This document shows positions 12,269 to 22,460 of a DNA stretch of 64,000 nt, piece after piece. The notes below the pieces were generated by a model. The model did no database searches, had not been told where the DNA came from, and saw only the letters and a program-made list of their open reading frames with translations. A program made the translations under genes and the position numbers. Position 1 is the stretch's first letter. Each line of letters begins with the position of its first letter. Source of the DNA: Ophiura sarsii (lineage: Eukaryota > Echinodermata > Ophiuroidea > Amphilepidida > Ophiuridae); contig CM069443.1 of assembly GCA_035610835.1 (NCBI GenBank), positions 63,558,480 through 63,622,479 on the forward strand, given 5' to 3'.

Positions 12269-12741
12269 ATGCATGCGATCACCATGAGAAATGGGTTCTT
12301 GGATGATCAATTTATTTACCTGTTCCCAGAGGAGGAGGCCAGTGGATATATATACTGAAAAAATATAAACATGTGCTTCTGACCTGATTTGAACTGGCAA
12401 CCTTTGCATCAGATCCACAACGGTACAGAGGCAACTGGTAGAGGAACGTAATATTTTAATCTTTAGGTATTAAGATTGAAGTTGGTTACCCATTATAATT
12501 AAAGATGTCTATCTGTTAGCATAAATAGGGCATGGGCTACATATCAGTGGGGTGGATGGGGTGGGGGTGGGGGGGGGGGGGGGGGGCAAGGGAAAGGGAG
12601 GTGTAGAGATGGGGGGGGGGAGGTCATGGAATATTCTTTTTACTAGTGCCAATCTCAAATCAGGAGCCACATATTATGAACAAGTAAACCACCATGAGGA
12701 ATAGCTTCTGTGGTGGACATCCAGTGTTGTATAAGTACTAG
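12269..12741 (+). repeat. Two decayed partial copies of the FN3 exon end
   Basis: The end of the preceding exon (ATCACCATGAGGAATGGATTC and following) recurs at about 12275-12310 and, with the GGGCATCC...TCATAC part, at about 12690-12735. Both are degraded and lack the 5' part of the exon. The intervening sequence is G-rich, with a long G tract at 12558-12586. This mirrors the partial exon copies near 62.7-63.15 kb. Confidence 0.55.
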
Positions 12742-12808
12742 AGGGCTTCTTGGAAGGATTTCTTGTGTTGATCATACACAGTAGAGGAAGAGGCATTTAC
12801 TTCTTGGA

Positions 12809-13894
12809 GTGTCGCGTCTCTCATCGTTTGGTGTCAGAGATAGTGCACTTGAATGGATCCGCTCTTATTTGACTGATCGAACGCAGGCTGTAAACGTTAA
12901 TGGTTGTTTGTCATCATTCATTCCGCTCCTCTTCGGTGTCCCCCAAGGTTCTGTACTTGGCCCGCAATTCTTCACAATTTATTCATCTCCAATAGCGAAC
13001 ATTGCACGCAAACATGGTTTAGAAGTGCATATGTATGCCGATGATACACAGCTATATTTATCTTTTGACTTGGATAGTGCTTGCGATGAAATTGCCTCTC
13101 GTTCTCGAATTGAATCTTGTATCAAGGACATAAAATCTTGGATGACTGCAAATAAGTTGAAATTGAATGATGACAAAACTGAGCTTCTCATTATTACTTC
13201 AAAATACCATCAATCAAAACCTAGCACTGATTTTCTTCAAATCGCTTCCTCCAACATTAAGGCTTCTACTAGTGCTCAAAATCTAGGAATTATATTTGAT
13301 AACACGCTGTCAATGGACAACCACATCAAAAATGTGTGCAAATCAACATATTTCCAAATAAGGAACATAAATGAAATTCGCCAAGTGCTTGATGATGATA
13401 CTGCTGCTACACTTGTTCACGCCTTAGTCACATCACGTCTTGACAATGGCAATGCTTTATTATATGGGATCACTGAACGAAATCTCAATAAACTTCAACG
13501 AGCTCAGAATGCTGCTGCACGAATGCTCACAAGGACTAGAAAATTCGATCACATTTCACCTGTTTTACAGCGTCTCCATTGGTTACCTATTCGGTATCGC
13601 ATCCATTTCAAACTTCTTCTCCTAACCTGGAAAGCCCTATATGACATGGCACCTTCTTATATCAGCGATCTTCTCAATCCACACATTCCATCACGTCGCC
13701 TCAGATCGTCAGATAAACAGTTTCTCTCAGTTCCTCGGACACATTCTTCATATGGCGACCGAGCTTTCTATGCTTGTGCACCTAAACTGTGGAACTCACT
13801 TCCTTCAGATCTTCGATTCTGTGATTCACTTGATGGTTTCAAAAAGACTTTAAAAACTCATCTGTTTAAGATTGCTTATGATTTGGCTGATTGA
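12809..13894 (+). CDS. Non-LTR retrotransposon reverse transcriptase, C-terminal part
   Basis: An uninterrupted frame of 361 codons starting without an ATG, because the element is 5'-truncated. It carries reverse transcriptase motif 4/B' (GVPQGSVLGP, about residues 42-51) and the catalytic box MYADDTQLYL (about residues 75-84), followed by KTELLIITSK and NLGIIFDNTLSM of the thumb region. The tail has RLHWLPIRYRIHFKLLLLTW and LWNSLPSDLR, typical of L2/CR1-like elements. The endonuclease and N-terminal fingers are missing, so it cannot act on its own. The intact frame suggests a recent insertion. Confidence 0.85.
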   Translation: MSRLSSFGVRDSALEWIRSYLTDRTQAVNVNGCLSSFIPLLFGVPQGSVLGPQFFTIYSSPIANIARKHGLEVHMYADDTQLYLSFDLDSACDEIASRSRIESCIKDIKSWMTANKLKLNDDKTELLIITSKYHQSKPSTDFLQIASSNIKASTSAQNLGIIFDNTLSMDNHIKNVCKSTYFQIRNINEIRQVLDDDTAATLVHALVTSRLDNGNALLYGITERNLNKLQRAQNAAARMLTRTRKFDHISPVLQRLHWLPIRYRIHFKLLLLTWKALYDMAPSYISDLLNPHIPSRRLRSSDKQFLSVPRTHSSYGDRAFYACAPKLWNSLPSDLRFCDSLDGFKKTLKTHLFKIAYDLAD

Positions 13895-14018
13895 CTTCTA
13901 TGTAACTGTTTTTATATTTTAACTGTTTGTTTTTATTTGTTTTGATGTTTGCGCCTCGGAATAGGTTGTCTAGATAGATGGCGCATTATAAATGCATTTT
14001 TATTATTATTATTATTAT
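12810..14018 (+). mobile_element. 5'-truncated L2/CR1-like LINE
   Basis: The unit starts inside the reverse transcriptase and runs through the stop at 13894 and a short 3' UTR to a (TAT/ATT)n microsatellite tail at 13999-14018. The end of the UTR (GGCGCATTATAAATGCA then ATT repeats) is a layout seen in L2-like elements. It lies between two transposon-rich intron segments on the same strand as the FN3 gene. The possible flanking duplication (AGTGT) is too short to be convincing. Confidence 0.8.
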
Positions 14019-14042
14019 TAGTGTGACATCCTGTTCCCTTAA

Positions 14043-14418
14043 AGGGGCATTAAGAGATGTGGTGGAGGCAGCGCCCTCAATTACAAAAAAAAAATGATAA
14101 AAACTGGGATTTGTATATTTTTACAATTGTATTACATGTATGAACTTACACCTATAAGGATTAAGAAAAATCAGCCCTCTTTGTACAACAAAACGTTGAT
14201 TCAAAAATGCTGGTAGAGCCGCAACCAGCATTTTACATGGTTAAGGGGAGGGGGGGGGGGGGGGGGGGGGGTTCCAACATATTTAAAACATTGTTTTAAT
14301 CAAGTTTTGCTGGGTTTATTTTAGTAGAAACAACAATGATGGCAATTTTTAATGTTCATCCTGAATTCTGAAGTAAATTAATTAAAATTTAAAAAAATCA
14401 ACATGGCATTGTGTCCCT
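14043..14418. mobile_element. Candidate TTAA-flanked MITE
   Basis: TTAA lies on both sides (14039-14042 and 14419-14422). The left end AGGGGCATTAAG is weakly inverted with the right end (reverse complement AGGGACACAATGCC). TTAA duplication with AGGG-type ends would fit a piggyBac-like non-autonomous element. It contains a G run of about 26 at 14246-14271. The short ends make this tentative. Confidence 0.45.
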
Positions 14419-14422
14419 TTAA

Positions 14423-16228
14423 GTTAAGTCAAATCCCTCCAAAAGGTCCAGTTAATTCAAATCAAGTCAAATCATTGATTTAGTTTCAGTCACTCATTTG
14501 ACTGGAATCGTGCAGAACATGAAGCAAGATTTTTGCGAGTATTGTTACTCCACCCGCTATCATTATAATTCAGACATGAAGTTTTAGATTATGAGTAATA
14601 CATGGCTATCACCATGATCATGGCAAAGAGCCACCAATCCCTCCTTTTATGAGAAAGGTATCATATGTACTTTTTAAATTAAAATTATCTACTATTATCT
14701 ATCATGTGTGATCCTTAGTTTCCATCTGCCAGAACAAAAATGTAAATTAATCAATTTAGTTAATTAATCATTTCCATTTCACGATGTGATAATGGCCATT
14801 CTTATTTTGTCATTATGGAAAGGCTCAAAGTTATGGTTTAGGCAAGATGCCCAGTGATCTGGGATTTCTTCAAACCCCATTGCTGCCGCCTTATCATAAC
14901 CAGTCCTATTCAGATAGGTGGTAGCCGACTTACATTGTCAGAATTGGCGACTCTGTAAAATATCAACACTGGTATTTTAAGATGATTTGTAATTTAGATG
15001 TCACAGCCAAATCAAATATGTACCTATGTGAGTTGATCAGAGGTTATATCTGCGTATAAGATGTATAGAGGGTACTGTGAAAGTTCTGTAAACCTGTCCC
15101 TTTAATACTAAGAAATTTCAAGACCGGCAAGATAAATACTGAAGTCTGTAATTAAATGTGAAGACCTAGTGTTATTGGATAAATTGGTAAGCTATCGATA
15201 AGGCTTGTGAGTCACTTCTGACAACAGCAATCAGTATATCAAACTGAAACCACATCTAAATTTATTCATTTTTGCACTAGTTCATGTAACTGTTACTGTA
15301 ACTGATGGAATGAAAAAGAGACTTGGTTGTTAAATTTCCGTCTATGATTATACAAAAAAACCTTGATTTTTGGGAGTTTAAGCTTGGATAATGAACAATA
15401 AGGAACAGTGTCCCCTTTTCCTCCATTTGAAGATTACAAGATGCCAATCATTAGCTCTTTTGACCAGTATGTATAGCATTAATTAGCTTGACTCAAAAAA
15501 TAGTATCATTAAATAAATATATGGCTAACATTTGGATGACTTTATCATTTAAAATTATTTTCCAGAATACAAAATTGAATTAAAAAACAGATCATCAGTG
15601 GCACAGTCCAAACGATTTAGATCTCCATGCCCATTCCCATGTGCATTTTTACATGGATTGTCGTCACACTAAATCCTGTAACCTGCCAAAGTGAGGTCGG
15701 CATCCAAACTTGGAACATAATAACAATGTCTTAGAAGAAAATCTGATGAGCGGAAGGCTATGTCTCTCACTATCTCATGGTATTTCCTGTTTTATGTGTT
15801 AACTTCTCTACCGTGTATCGGTCATTAAAATGAGTTTTGAAGCGATAGGTCATGTACATACTGAGAGAACGCTTTCCAGTTCTAAATTTTCACAAAATGT
15901 TTCGAAAATGTCAAATTTATTGAATGTCATCACCATATTTGGAATCAACATGAGAAATGCATTAAAATAAGAACAAACATGCATAGTATTGGATCAGTAA
16001 TTCTTGAGATAGACTTTGAAAGTTGGGAAAGGTTTCTAAAAAACCTGATTTGTATAGTTGCATGAAAAGTGTTACAACTATGGAGTTACTGTACTATCTG
16101 CTATAGTAATAGTGTATGATTGATAGACTCACAGAAAGAGAGGGCAGCATTTATCAATGGCTATAGATATGTCACAAGAGCATGGATAAATTTAATATCT
16201 GTGTAACTATATCAAACATATAAATGTA
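14423..16228. other. Putative intron, one dispersed repeat
   Basis: No gene recognised. About 15878-16020 is a diverged copy of the repeat at 10590-10720. The rest is AT-rich unique sequence. Confidence 0.45.
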
Positions 16229-16558
16229 CAGTGGCATAGACAGAGGGTGGAAGGGTGAGGGAAGCGACCCCCACCCCCAAATCCCAAATATTTGGGGGGA
16301 GGGGCGAGGGAGGCAATCGCCCCTCCCCCCCCCCAAATATTTGAGTCGTGTCGATTGAGATTGGTACTGTCGGTTATCGAGCTTGATTTTTTGCGCTGGT
16401 TTGGGGGATGCCATGTCACAACCCCCCGCCCCCCCCCCCACCCGCCCCCGCCCCCCCATCCTCTCAAGTTTCTCACTCATCGGCAATTCTCCTCAAAATT
16501 TGATAGCCTGGTATATCCCCCCCCCCCCCCAAATTTGAATATCCTAGCTACGACACTG
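16229..16558. mobile_element. hAT-type MITE with 8-bp target duplication
   Basis: The left end CAGTGGCATAGACAG is inverted with the right end (reverse complement CAGTGTCGTAGCTAG). The element is flanked by a perfect 8-bp duplication TAAATGTA at 16221-16228 and 16559-16566. CAGTG...-type ends with 8-bp duplications are characteristic of the hAT superfamily. The interior is extremely C/G-rich with several runs of C and two ATATTTG-centred inverted patches. There is no transposase. Confidence 0.85.
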
Positions 16559-16566
16559 TAAATGTA

Positions 16567-17756
16567 ATAAAACTGTGACCTATTTTGGGGTAAGGGTATA
16601 TTTTAAGGGCACTATGTCCAGGGGCACAAAAAAGGCATTGAGGGTCAAAATGGTGTCCCTTAGGCAACTGTTTTGTCAACCTGGGACCTGTGAAGGGTAT
16701 TATCGAAGGGGGGGGGGGGGGGGGGGGGGGGGGGGTGAAATAAAGTTATACATTTATGAAAATGCTTGTAACTCTGAAAACAGGTTTGATTAATGAAGTA
16801 CATCTAAACATTATAATACTGTATAAGAGGACAGTTTTGTACATTTTGAACAATTTTGCTTGTTTTTATTTTTGCATTTTTGAGCTTCCTTACATAGACC
16901 TACACACAAAATTGTGCATTTTCATTTTTGTGCTTGCTGATTTTAGAGCGAAAAGCATGAAACCTACACACAAAATGACTATTTGTGCATTTTTATTTTT
17001 GTGCTTGCTGATTTTAGTGCGAAAAGCACGAAAATAGATGTAGCGCGAACATTTCCACTTTCACAGTAGTCAATAAAGACTGACTTTTCTGCGCAAAAAT
17101 CTGGTTCTAATTATGGTCTAGACAGATTGGATGCATCATATAGCCCTGCTATTATAAAGTTCTATATCAATAACGGACCCTTGAGGTAGCAGACTACCAT
17201 GCGATCCCCATATCCTTTGATTTGCTATTGGGCTATTACCATAGTGACTGTTACTGCTATTGTAAGCAACACCTTAGCTGATAGAAAAGATCCCAGCACA
17301 GTGGGTATATATCGATGTTGTGTTAACATTGATTTATCGATATTAGAATTATGATGTTAGTTGGGCTAGATTTTGATATTGAGTTGACATCAATTCAAAG
17401 CAGGAAACTGCATAGAATCAGTACCTGAGCTTAATATAGAAGCTAAGGTACTAAAATGGGTCCTCACACGGGGGTTGTGATCAGAGTTATTGAAAGGGGC
17501 TTATGTCTTTAAAAATGCAAAAATAATCCAAGCTTACGTGTGCGTTGATGACCAAACGCACAAGATTTTTGCGGCACGCATGTGCCAGGCATAAGATGCA
17601 CACTGCACTTGTTGCCTTCACCACACCTGTGTCCTTCTGTATTAATTCGCTGCTGTAAGAAGGCTTCGCCATCCAATAGATTCCTCAATTTACCCGTGAA
17701 TAAGATCAAATTTGGGCCTGTAAATTGGTCGTCAGGCTGGTAAAAAAAGTGTTACA
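16567..17756. other. Intron-like stretch with G tract and short duplication
   Basis: A G run of about 26 bases lies at 16709-16734. At 16899-17036 a segment of about 65-70 bp (ACACACAAAAT ... TTTTTGTGCTTGCTGATTTTAG) is present twice in tandem. No gene recognised up to the Polinton. Confidence 0.5.
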
Positions 17757-17761
17757 ATCCA
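17757..17761. repeat. Polinton target-site duplication, left copy
   Basis: ATCCA lies immediately outside the left terminus AGTAGTTAGG, and the identical 5 bp at 35484-35488 lies directly after the right terminus CCTAACTACT. Polintons usually make 6-bp duplications; a sixth base does not match in register here. Confidence 0.8.
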
Positions 17762-17780
17762 AGTAGTTAGGTAAGTGGGG

Positions 17781-17988
17781 GTTCTGGATCATTTACCTTA
17801 TATACCACCTCATCAGTAATTACTACCAATACCCTCGCTTTGCTCTCTCTCAGCTTGGATTTTTTTCTTTTTCTTGTATACCAGGTACCCAGTAATTTAT
17901 AACTATAAATCCAAGCTGAGAGAGAGCAAAGCGAGGGTATTGGTAGTAATTACTGATGAGGTGGTATATAAGGTAAATGATCCAGAAC
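17781..17988. repeat. Terminal hairpin, 82-bp perfect arms
   Basis: Arm 17781-17862 (beginning GTTCTGGATCATTTACC) is an exact reverse complement of 17907-17988 by eye; the spacer is 44 bp. As single strand it would fold into a very stable stem next to the element terminus. The right end has the same structure at 35257-35338 and 35383-35464, with several mismatches between its arms (TCATCAGTAA in one, GGCACAGGTAA in the other). Confidence 0.93.
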
Positions 17989-18166
17989 TAACTACTGCAA
18001 ATACAACAAAGGGAATTTTGAGATATCTTTTTTGGTATGATTTTTGTAGTTTTAAAATTGTTTAAGGGATTTAAAACTAAATTTATTACATTTTATGTAA
18101 ATAAATATTAAATAGGTAAATAAATTTAATTTGAACTTTTTTATTTACCTTGTATATAGAAACAAA

Positions 18167-18478
18167 ATGTTACTAGATGACTTCAATACTTTTCATAATA
18201 TTACAACACCAATTGTATTACCGTTTAAGGAAGAAAATGGTATTTTGTATGTAGTATATAAATCGAAGGACTGGGCGGTATCATTTATAAGAGGCGGAAT
18301 AAGTTCATTTTATACAAAGTCTGTGTTAAAATTGAAAAAGAAATTTGTAGTTGAATTATTACGCGCTTTAAAATTAGAGCCTGAAAAGATAAAAATTGAA
18401 CCAAAAAAGAAAAAGAAAAATCAAAACCAATTAGTGATGGGCCTCTTAAAAATATGGTATATAACAGGGAATCAATAG
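18167..18478 (+). CDS. TIR-encoded small basic protein, left copy
   Basis: The ATG at 18167 is chosen because the open frame upstream has only a TTG. The product is about 103 residues starting MLLDDFNTFHNITTPIVLPF and ends in a lysine-rich tail. I do not recognise a family. A near-identical copy sits in the right TIR (34721-35080), where one extra A in a lysine-coding A-rich stretch keeps it in frame with the first codons of the polymerase. In the left copy a 1-bp difference near 18412 throws it out of frame, so it ends just past the polymerase start codon. It may therefore be either a separate gene or the detached N-terminus of the polymerase. AT-rich sequence with TATATAG precedes the start. 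Confidence 0.6.
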   Translation: MLLDDFNTFHNITTPIVLPFKEENGILYVVYKSKDWAVSFIRGGISSFYTKSVLKLKKKFVVELLRALKLEPEKIKIEPKKKKKNQNQLVMGLLKIWYITGNQ

Positions 18479-21400
18479 AAAATGAAATTTTAAACGAATT
18501 AGCAGATGTAAACCCTATTGATCCTATGTTTAATTCACCAATTTTAGAAGATCTTCCTGCACCTTTAGAACCGTCTAATACTGCTATGTATTTGAAGTTA
18601 ACCAATACTTTTGGTAAATTTCTTAAAAGTTATGAAATGGTAGTTTTAGAAAATAGAAATGATCCTGTCGCATTTTTAGAAGAAGTTAAGCCAATAACAG
18701 CAACACGGATAGCGAGAGAAGCAGCAGAGTTAAATGGAGTAAAATTTAATTTAGTTTTGCAAATATTAATGAGAAAAGACAATCCACAAACAAATATCTC
18801 AACATACGCACATCCAAGTTTTTATAGTGAGCAAATACCCGTTTTGAAAAAAGTTGATATAGATGAAGACAATATTAAGCTGAATTTAGTAAACATCGAT
18901 CTTGCTCAAGCACATGCTAAAATAATAGCAAGTATCGAAAATTACGTTAGCTTGGGATCTGGGTGGGTTGTGGATAGGATTGAAAGATTGTTTTTAAATT
19001 TTGCGGAATACTCACCTTTAAGGGGCGGCTCTTATATTCCTTTACCAAAAAAATTAGCAAACAAGAAAGTTATTATTAATGTACAAAACCAAGATGATAA
19101 TTGTTTGAGGTGGGCATTACGATCAGCGTTATTTCCAATAAAGGATAACTCAAATAGAACTTCAAGTTATCCAACTAATGATGGGTTAAATTTTACAGGT
19201 ATAGAATTTCCTACTCCATTAACTCAGATTAAAAAAGTAGAAAAACAAAATAACTTGGCAATTAACGTGTATGGATGGGAAAAAGGATGTACTGTAAATT
19301 ATTATATTAGTAGTCAGCCTTCAGAAATACCTCGCATTTGTTTGATGTTATTAACTGAAAAATTAAAAGATAATGAGGAGGAATTTGAGTGGGGTGAAGA
19401 CACAAAAGCAAATTTGCATTATACTTGGATTAAAAATTTAAATGGTCTTTTATATGATCAGACTTTGCATAAAGAAAAGAAGTATTTTTGCGATAGATGT
19501 CATCACGGATATATTAGAGCAGATTTACTTGGGGAGCATAAACCTGAATGTCGAGGGATCGGAGAAAGGTCTTTTAAAATAGAAATGCCAACGAAAAACA
19601 AATCAATTCTAAAGTTTGAAAACTATCGCAAACAGCTTAAAGTACCATGGGTAATATATGCAGACTTAGAAGCACTAGTTACGAAAATAGAAGCTCCAGC
19701 GCCTGCAGAAAGAAAAAACACGCAAAAAACATCTGTTCACAATGTGTGCGGATTTTCGATTGTAGCTGTTAGAACTGATGGAGTATCTGAGAAGCCTATA
19801 GTTTACCGAGGACCTGACGCGATGAGTAAGTTTTTTGAACAGGTTGAAAAATGTGAAAATGATATTATTAAATCGCTAAAATTCCCCCAAAAGATGGATA
19901 CTTTAACTTCTAAAGAGTGGAGTAAGTATTATAACACTAAACAATGTTGGATATGTGAAGAGGGTGGTTTTGATAATGAAAATAAGAAAGTGTGTTATAA
20001 TCAAAAGGCTGTCCATAAGCGCTGTCGTCCTGAAGGTAAGTTTGAAGATGTAAATTACGAAATAAATAATAGCTATTTTGAGGCGAAAGAATGTGCAATT
20101 TGTTGTAAAAAGTTTTCTCAAAGATATAAAGTACGTGATCATTGTCATATTACAGGGGAATTTAGAGGGGCCGCCCACTCAGATTGTAATTTAAAACTGC
20201 GAATTAAACCTTCGAATAGAGAGTTCTTTATCCCTGTAGTATTTCATAATTTACGAGGTTATGATTCTCATCTAATTATGCAAGCTATTAGTGAAACTGA
20301 AGGTGTTATTAAGTGTATTCCGAATAACATGGAAAAATATATTTCATTTTCTTTACGACAATTACGATTTATTGACAGCGCACAATTTTTACTAGCTTCT
20401 TTAGATAATTTGGTTAAGGCAAATCCTGCTGAAGTATTTAAAATAACAAAATTAATTGAGCCAGATCAAGAAAAAAGTAAATTATTGCTTAGAAAAGGAG
20501 TTTATCCTTACGAGTACATGGATGATTGGGAGCGTTTTGAAGATAAACAACTACCTCCTATTGAGGATTTTTACAGCAGTTTAACGGATTGTGGAATTAG
20601 TCGAGAAGACTATATTTATGCACAAAAAGTTTGGGATACATTCGATTGTAAAAACATGGGAGACTATCATGACTTGTATTTAAAAACTGATACAATGCTG
20701 CTTGCGGATGTATTTGAGAAATTTAGAAATACATGCTTAAAACACTATAAACTAGATCCGGCTCACTATTATACAGGTCCGGGGTTATCGTGGGATGCGT
20801 TGCTTAAAAAGACAAAAGTTAAACTTGAGTTATTAACAGACTATGACATGTATTTATTTATTGAAAAAGGTATGCGAGGTGGTGTTTCTATGGTAAGTCA
20901 GAGATATGCTAAAGCAAACAATGATAAAGTTCCAGATTATGATCCAACTAAACCAACAAGCTACATTCAATATTACGATGAGAATAACTTGTACGGTTGG
21001 TCAATGAGTCAATATTTACCAACAGGAGGGTTTGAGTGGGTTACAGATTTATCAAACTGTGATTTTTCAAAGAATGGCGATTTTTCAAAGAATGGCTATA
21101 TTTTAGAAGTTGATCTTGAATATGTAAAAGAGCTGCACGATGAGCATAATGATTATCCTTTAGCACCAGAGCGCATGAAAATAGATAAAGAATGGCTCTC
21201 AAATTATCAAAATAACTTGATTGGGAAAACTAGTCTTAATACAGACAAACTTGTACCGAATTTGCGTAATAAGAAAAAATATGTGTTGCATTACAGAAAT
21301 TTACAACAGTGCATTGATTTAGGTATGAAATTAACAAAAATACATAGAGTATTACGTTTTAATCATTCACGTTGGATGGAGCCATATATTCAAATGAACA

Positions 21401-21897
21401 CAGAACTTCGAAAACAAGCAACTAGTGATTTCGAGAAGGACTTGTATAAGCTAATGAATAATGCAGTGTTTGGCAAAACGATGGAGAATTTGAGAAAGCG
21501 TGTTGATGTTCATTTGGTTCGTGCTGATGAGCATAATAAAATAAGAAAGCTAATTGCAAAGCCAACATTTGCAAGAGAGAAAATATTTAGCAATGAATTA
21601 GCTGCATTGCATATGTATAAAAGTAAGCTATGTCTTAATCGACCCGCGTATGTAGGAATGTGTATTTTGGATTTAAGTAAATTGCTGATGTATGACTTTT
21701 ATTACAACCATCTTAAAAAACAGTATGGAAGCGCTTGCAAATTGCTTTACACCGACACAGATAGTTTACTTTTACATATTGAAACTGAGGATGTTTATCG
21801 TGATATGGCGCAACATGCAGATTTTTACGATACTAGCAATTATCCTAAAGAACACCCTCTTTACAGTGAAAAAAAAAAAAAGTTCTTGGCAAAATGA
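18454..21897 (+). CDS. Protein-primed family B DNA polymerase (frameshifted near the C-terminus)
   Basis: Replicates the element. The frame of 1147 codons starts at ATG 18454. Visible parts: an N-terminal region with a Cys-His pair (DDNCLRWAL with C217; LHYTWIKNL with H322) resembling a papain/OTU-like fold; a C2H2-type finger (FCDRCHHGYI, from C346); the exonuclease motif YADLE (D404, E406); an endonuclease VII-like zinc motif (CAICC at 547, DHCHITGEFRG at 562); exo II FHNLRGYDSHL; polymerase motif A YYDENNLYGW (D842), motif B KLMNNAVFGKT (K999) and motif C YTDTDS (D1101, D1103). All catalytic acids are present. The frame ends early after a 13-A run (21869-21881), and the C-terminal part continues in another frame at 21894. 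An 18-bp tandem duplication (DFSKNG twice) lies at 21061-21096. This copy is probably inactive unless the A run slips. Confidence 0.93.
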   Translation: MVYNRESIENEILNELADVNPIDPMFNSPILEDLPAPLEPSNTAMYLKLTNTFGKFLKSYEMVVLENRNDPVAFLEEVKPITATRIAREAAELNGVKFNLVLQILMRKDNPQTNISTYAHPSFYSEQIPVLKKVDIDEDNIKLNLVNIDLAQAHAKIIASIENYVSLGSGWVVDRIERLFLNFAEYSPLRGGSYIPLPKKLANKKVIINVQNQDDNCLRWALRSALFPIKDNSNRTSSYPTNDGLNFTGIEFPTPLTQIKKVEKQNNLAINVYGWEKGCTVNYYISSQPSEIPRICLMLLTEKLKDNEEEFEWGEDTKANLHYTWIKNLNGLLYDQTLHKEKKYFCDRCHHGYIRADLLGEHKPECRGIGERSFKIEMPTKNKSILKFENYRKQLKVPWVIYADLEALVTKIEAPAPAERKNTQKTSVHNVCGFSIVAVRTDGVSEKPIVYRGPDAMSKFFEQVEKCENDIIKSLKFPQKMDTLTSKEWSKYYNTKQCWICEEGGFDNENKKVCYNQKAVHKRCRPEGKFEDVNYEINNSYFEAKECAICCKKFSQRYKVRDHCHITGEFRGAAHSDCNLKLRIKPSNREFFIPVVFHNLRGYDSHLIMQAISETEGVIKCIPNNMEKYISFSLRQLRFIDSAQFLLASLDNLVKANPAEVFKITKLIEPDQEKSKLLLRKGVYPYEYMDDWERFEDKQLPPIEDFYSSLTDCGISREDYIYAQKVWDTFDCKNMGDYHDLYLKTDTMLLADVFEKFRNTCLKHYKLDPAHYYTGPGLSWDALLKKTKVKLELLTDYDMYLFIEKGMRGGVSMVSQRYAKANNDKVPDYDPTKPTSYIQYYDENNLYGWSMSQYLPTGGFEWVTDLSNCDFSKNGDFSKNGYILEVDLEYVKELHDEHNDYPLAPERMKIDKEWLSNYQNNLIGKTSLNTDKLVPNLRNKKKYVLHYRNLQQCIDLGMKLTKIHRVLRFNHSRWMEPYIQMNTELRKQATSDFEKDLYKLMNNAVFGKTMENLRKRVDVHLVRADEHNKIRKLIAKPTFAREKIFSNELAALHMYKSKLCLNRPAYVGMCILDLSKLLMYDFYYNHLKKQYGSACKLLYTDTDSLLLHIETEDVYRDMAQHADFYDTSNYPKEHPLYSEKKKKFLAK

Positions 21898-22460
21898 AAG
21901 ATGAATGCGGTGGAGCAGCGGTTGAGGAATATGTTGGCTTAAGACCTAAAATGTATTCAATAGTTACATCAGATGGTAATATCCGCAAAGCAAAAGGCGT
22001 AAAAAAATACGTGGTTGAAAAACACATTACGCATGAACAATATAAAAATGTACTTAAAGATCAAAAAGTTATTAGGCATGGCATGAATATGCTACGGAGT
22101 GAAAAGCATCAAATATACGGCATACATGTTAATAAAATATCACTTTCACCTTTAGACACAAAGCGATGGATTGCAAATGATGGAATTAGCACTTTAGCAT
22201 ATATGGGCATTACAGAATACCACCAGGTGGTAATTGAGTATCAGGAGGTACTAATAATAATTCTTGACGTACAAAACCGCGTTTTGGTGTGTGAGGGTTT
22301 ATTTTTGGGTCTAAATAATACAAAATTGGGTCTCCAGGTTTTACGATGGTATTACCTATTCGATTTATGCTTAACGACCAAATTGGATCAGTTGCTCTCC
22401 TTTGTTCACCACCTTCTAACTCACCAGGTTGGTACAAGTATCGTACTCCAATGTTTGTAG
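21894..22460 (+). pseudogene. DNA polymerase C-terminal part in a second frame
   Basis: This frame begins inside the last codons of the upstream polymerase frame and carries the rest of the family B C-terminal (thumb) region, for example VEEYVGLRPKMYS, KGVKKYVVEKHITH and TKRWIANDGISTLAYMG. It is displaced from the upstream frame by one base at the 13-A run. A second break, consistent with a 2-bp TA insertion, lies at 22199-22204; beyond it the frame runs meaninglessly over the antisense strand of the integrase gene. Residues after about position 105 of this frame are therefore not authentic. Either both breaks are decay, or the A run is a slippage site or assembly error and only the end is damaged. 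Confidence 0.8.

Larger units (their letters stand above)
17762..18498 (+). repeat. Left terminal inverted repeat, contains a hairpin and a gene
   Basis: Reverse complement of 34748-35483 with only scattered differences. In order it contains the tip AGTAGTTAGG, an internal perfect inverted repeat (arms 17781-17862 and 17907-17988, 82 bp each, 44-bp spacer), an AT-rich segment, the small gene at 18167-18478 and the first 15 codons of the polymerase. It is unusual for a TIR to include the start of the polymerase. Confidence 0.93.

Noticed and set aside
19903..20178. Minus-strand frame within the polymerase gene
   Set aside because: Shadow of the coding strand; no independent features.
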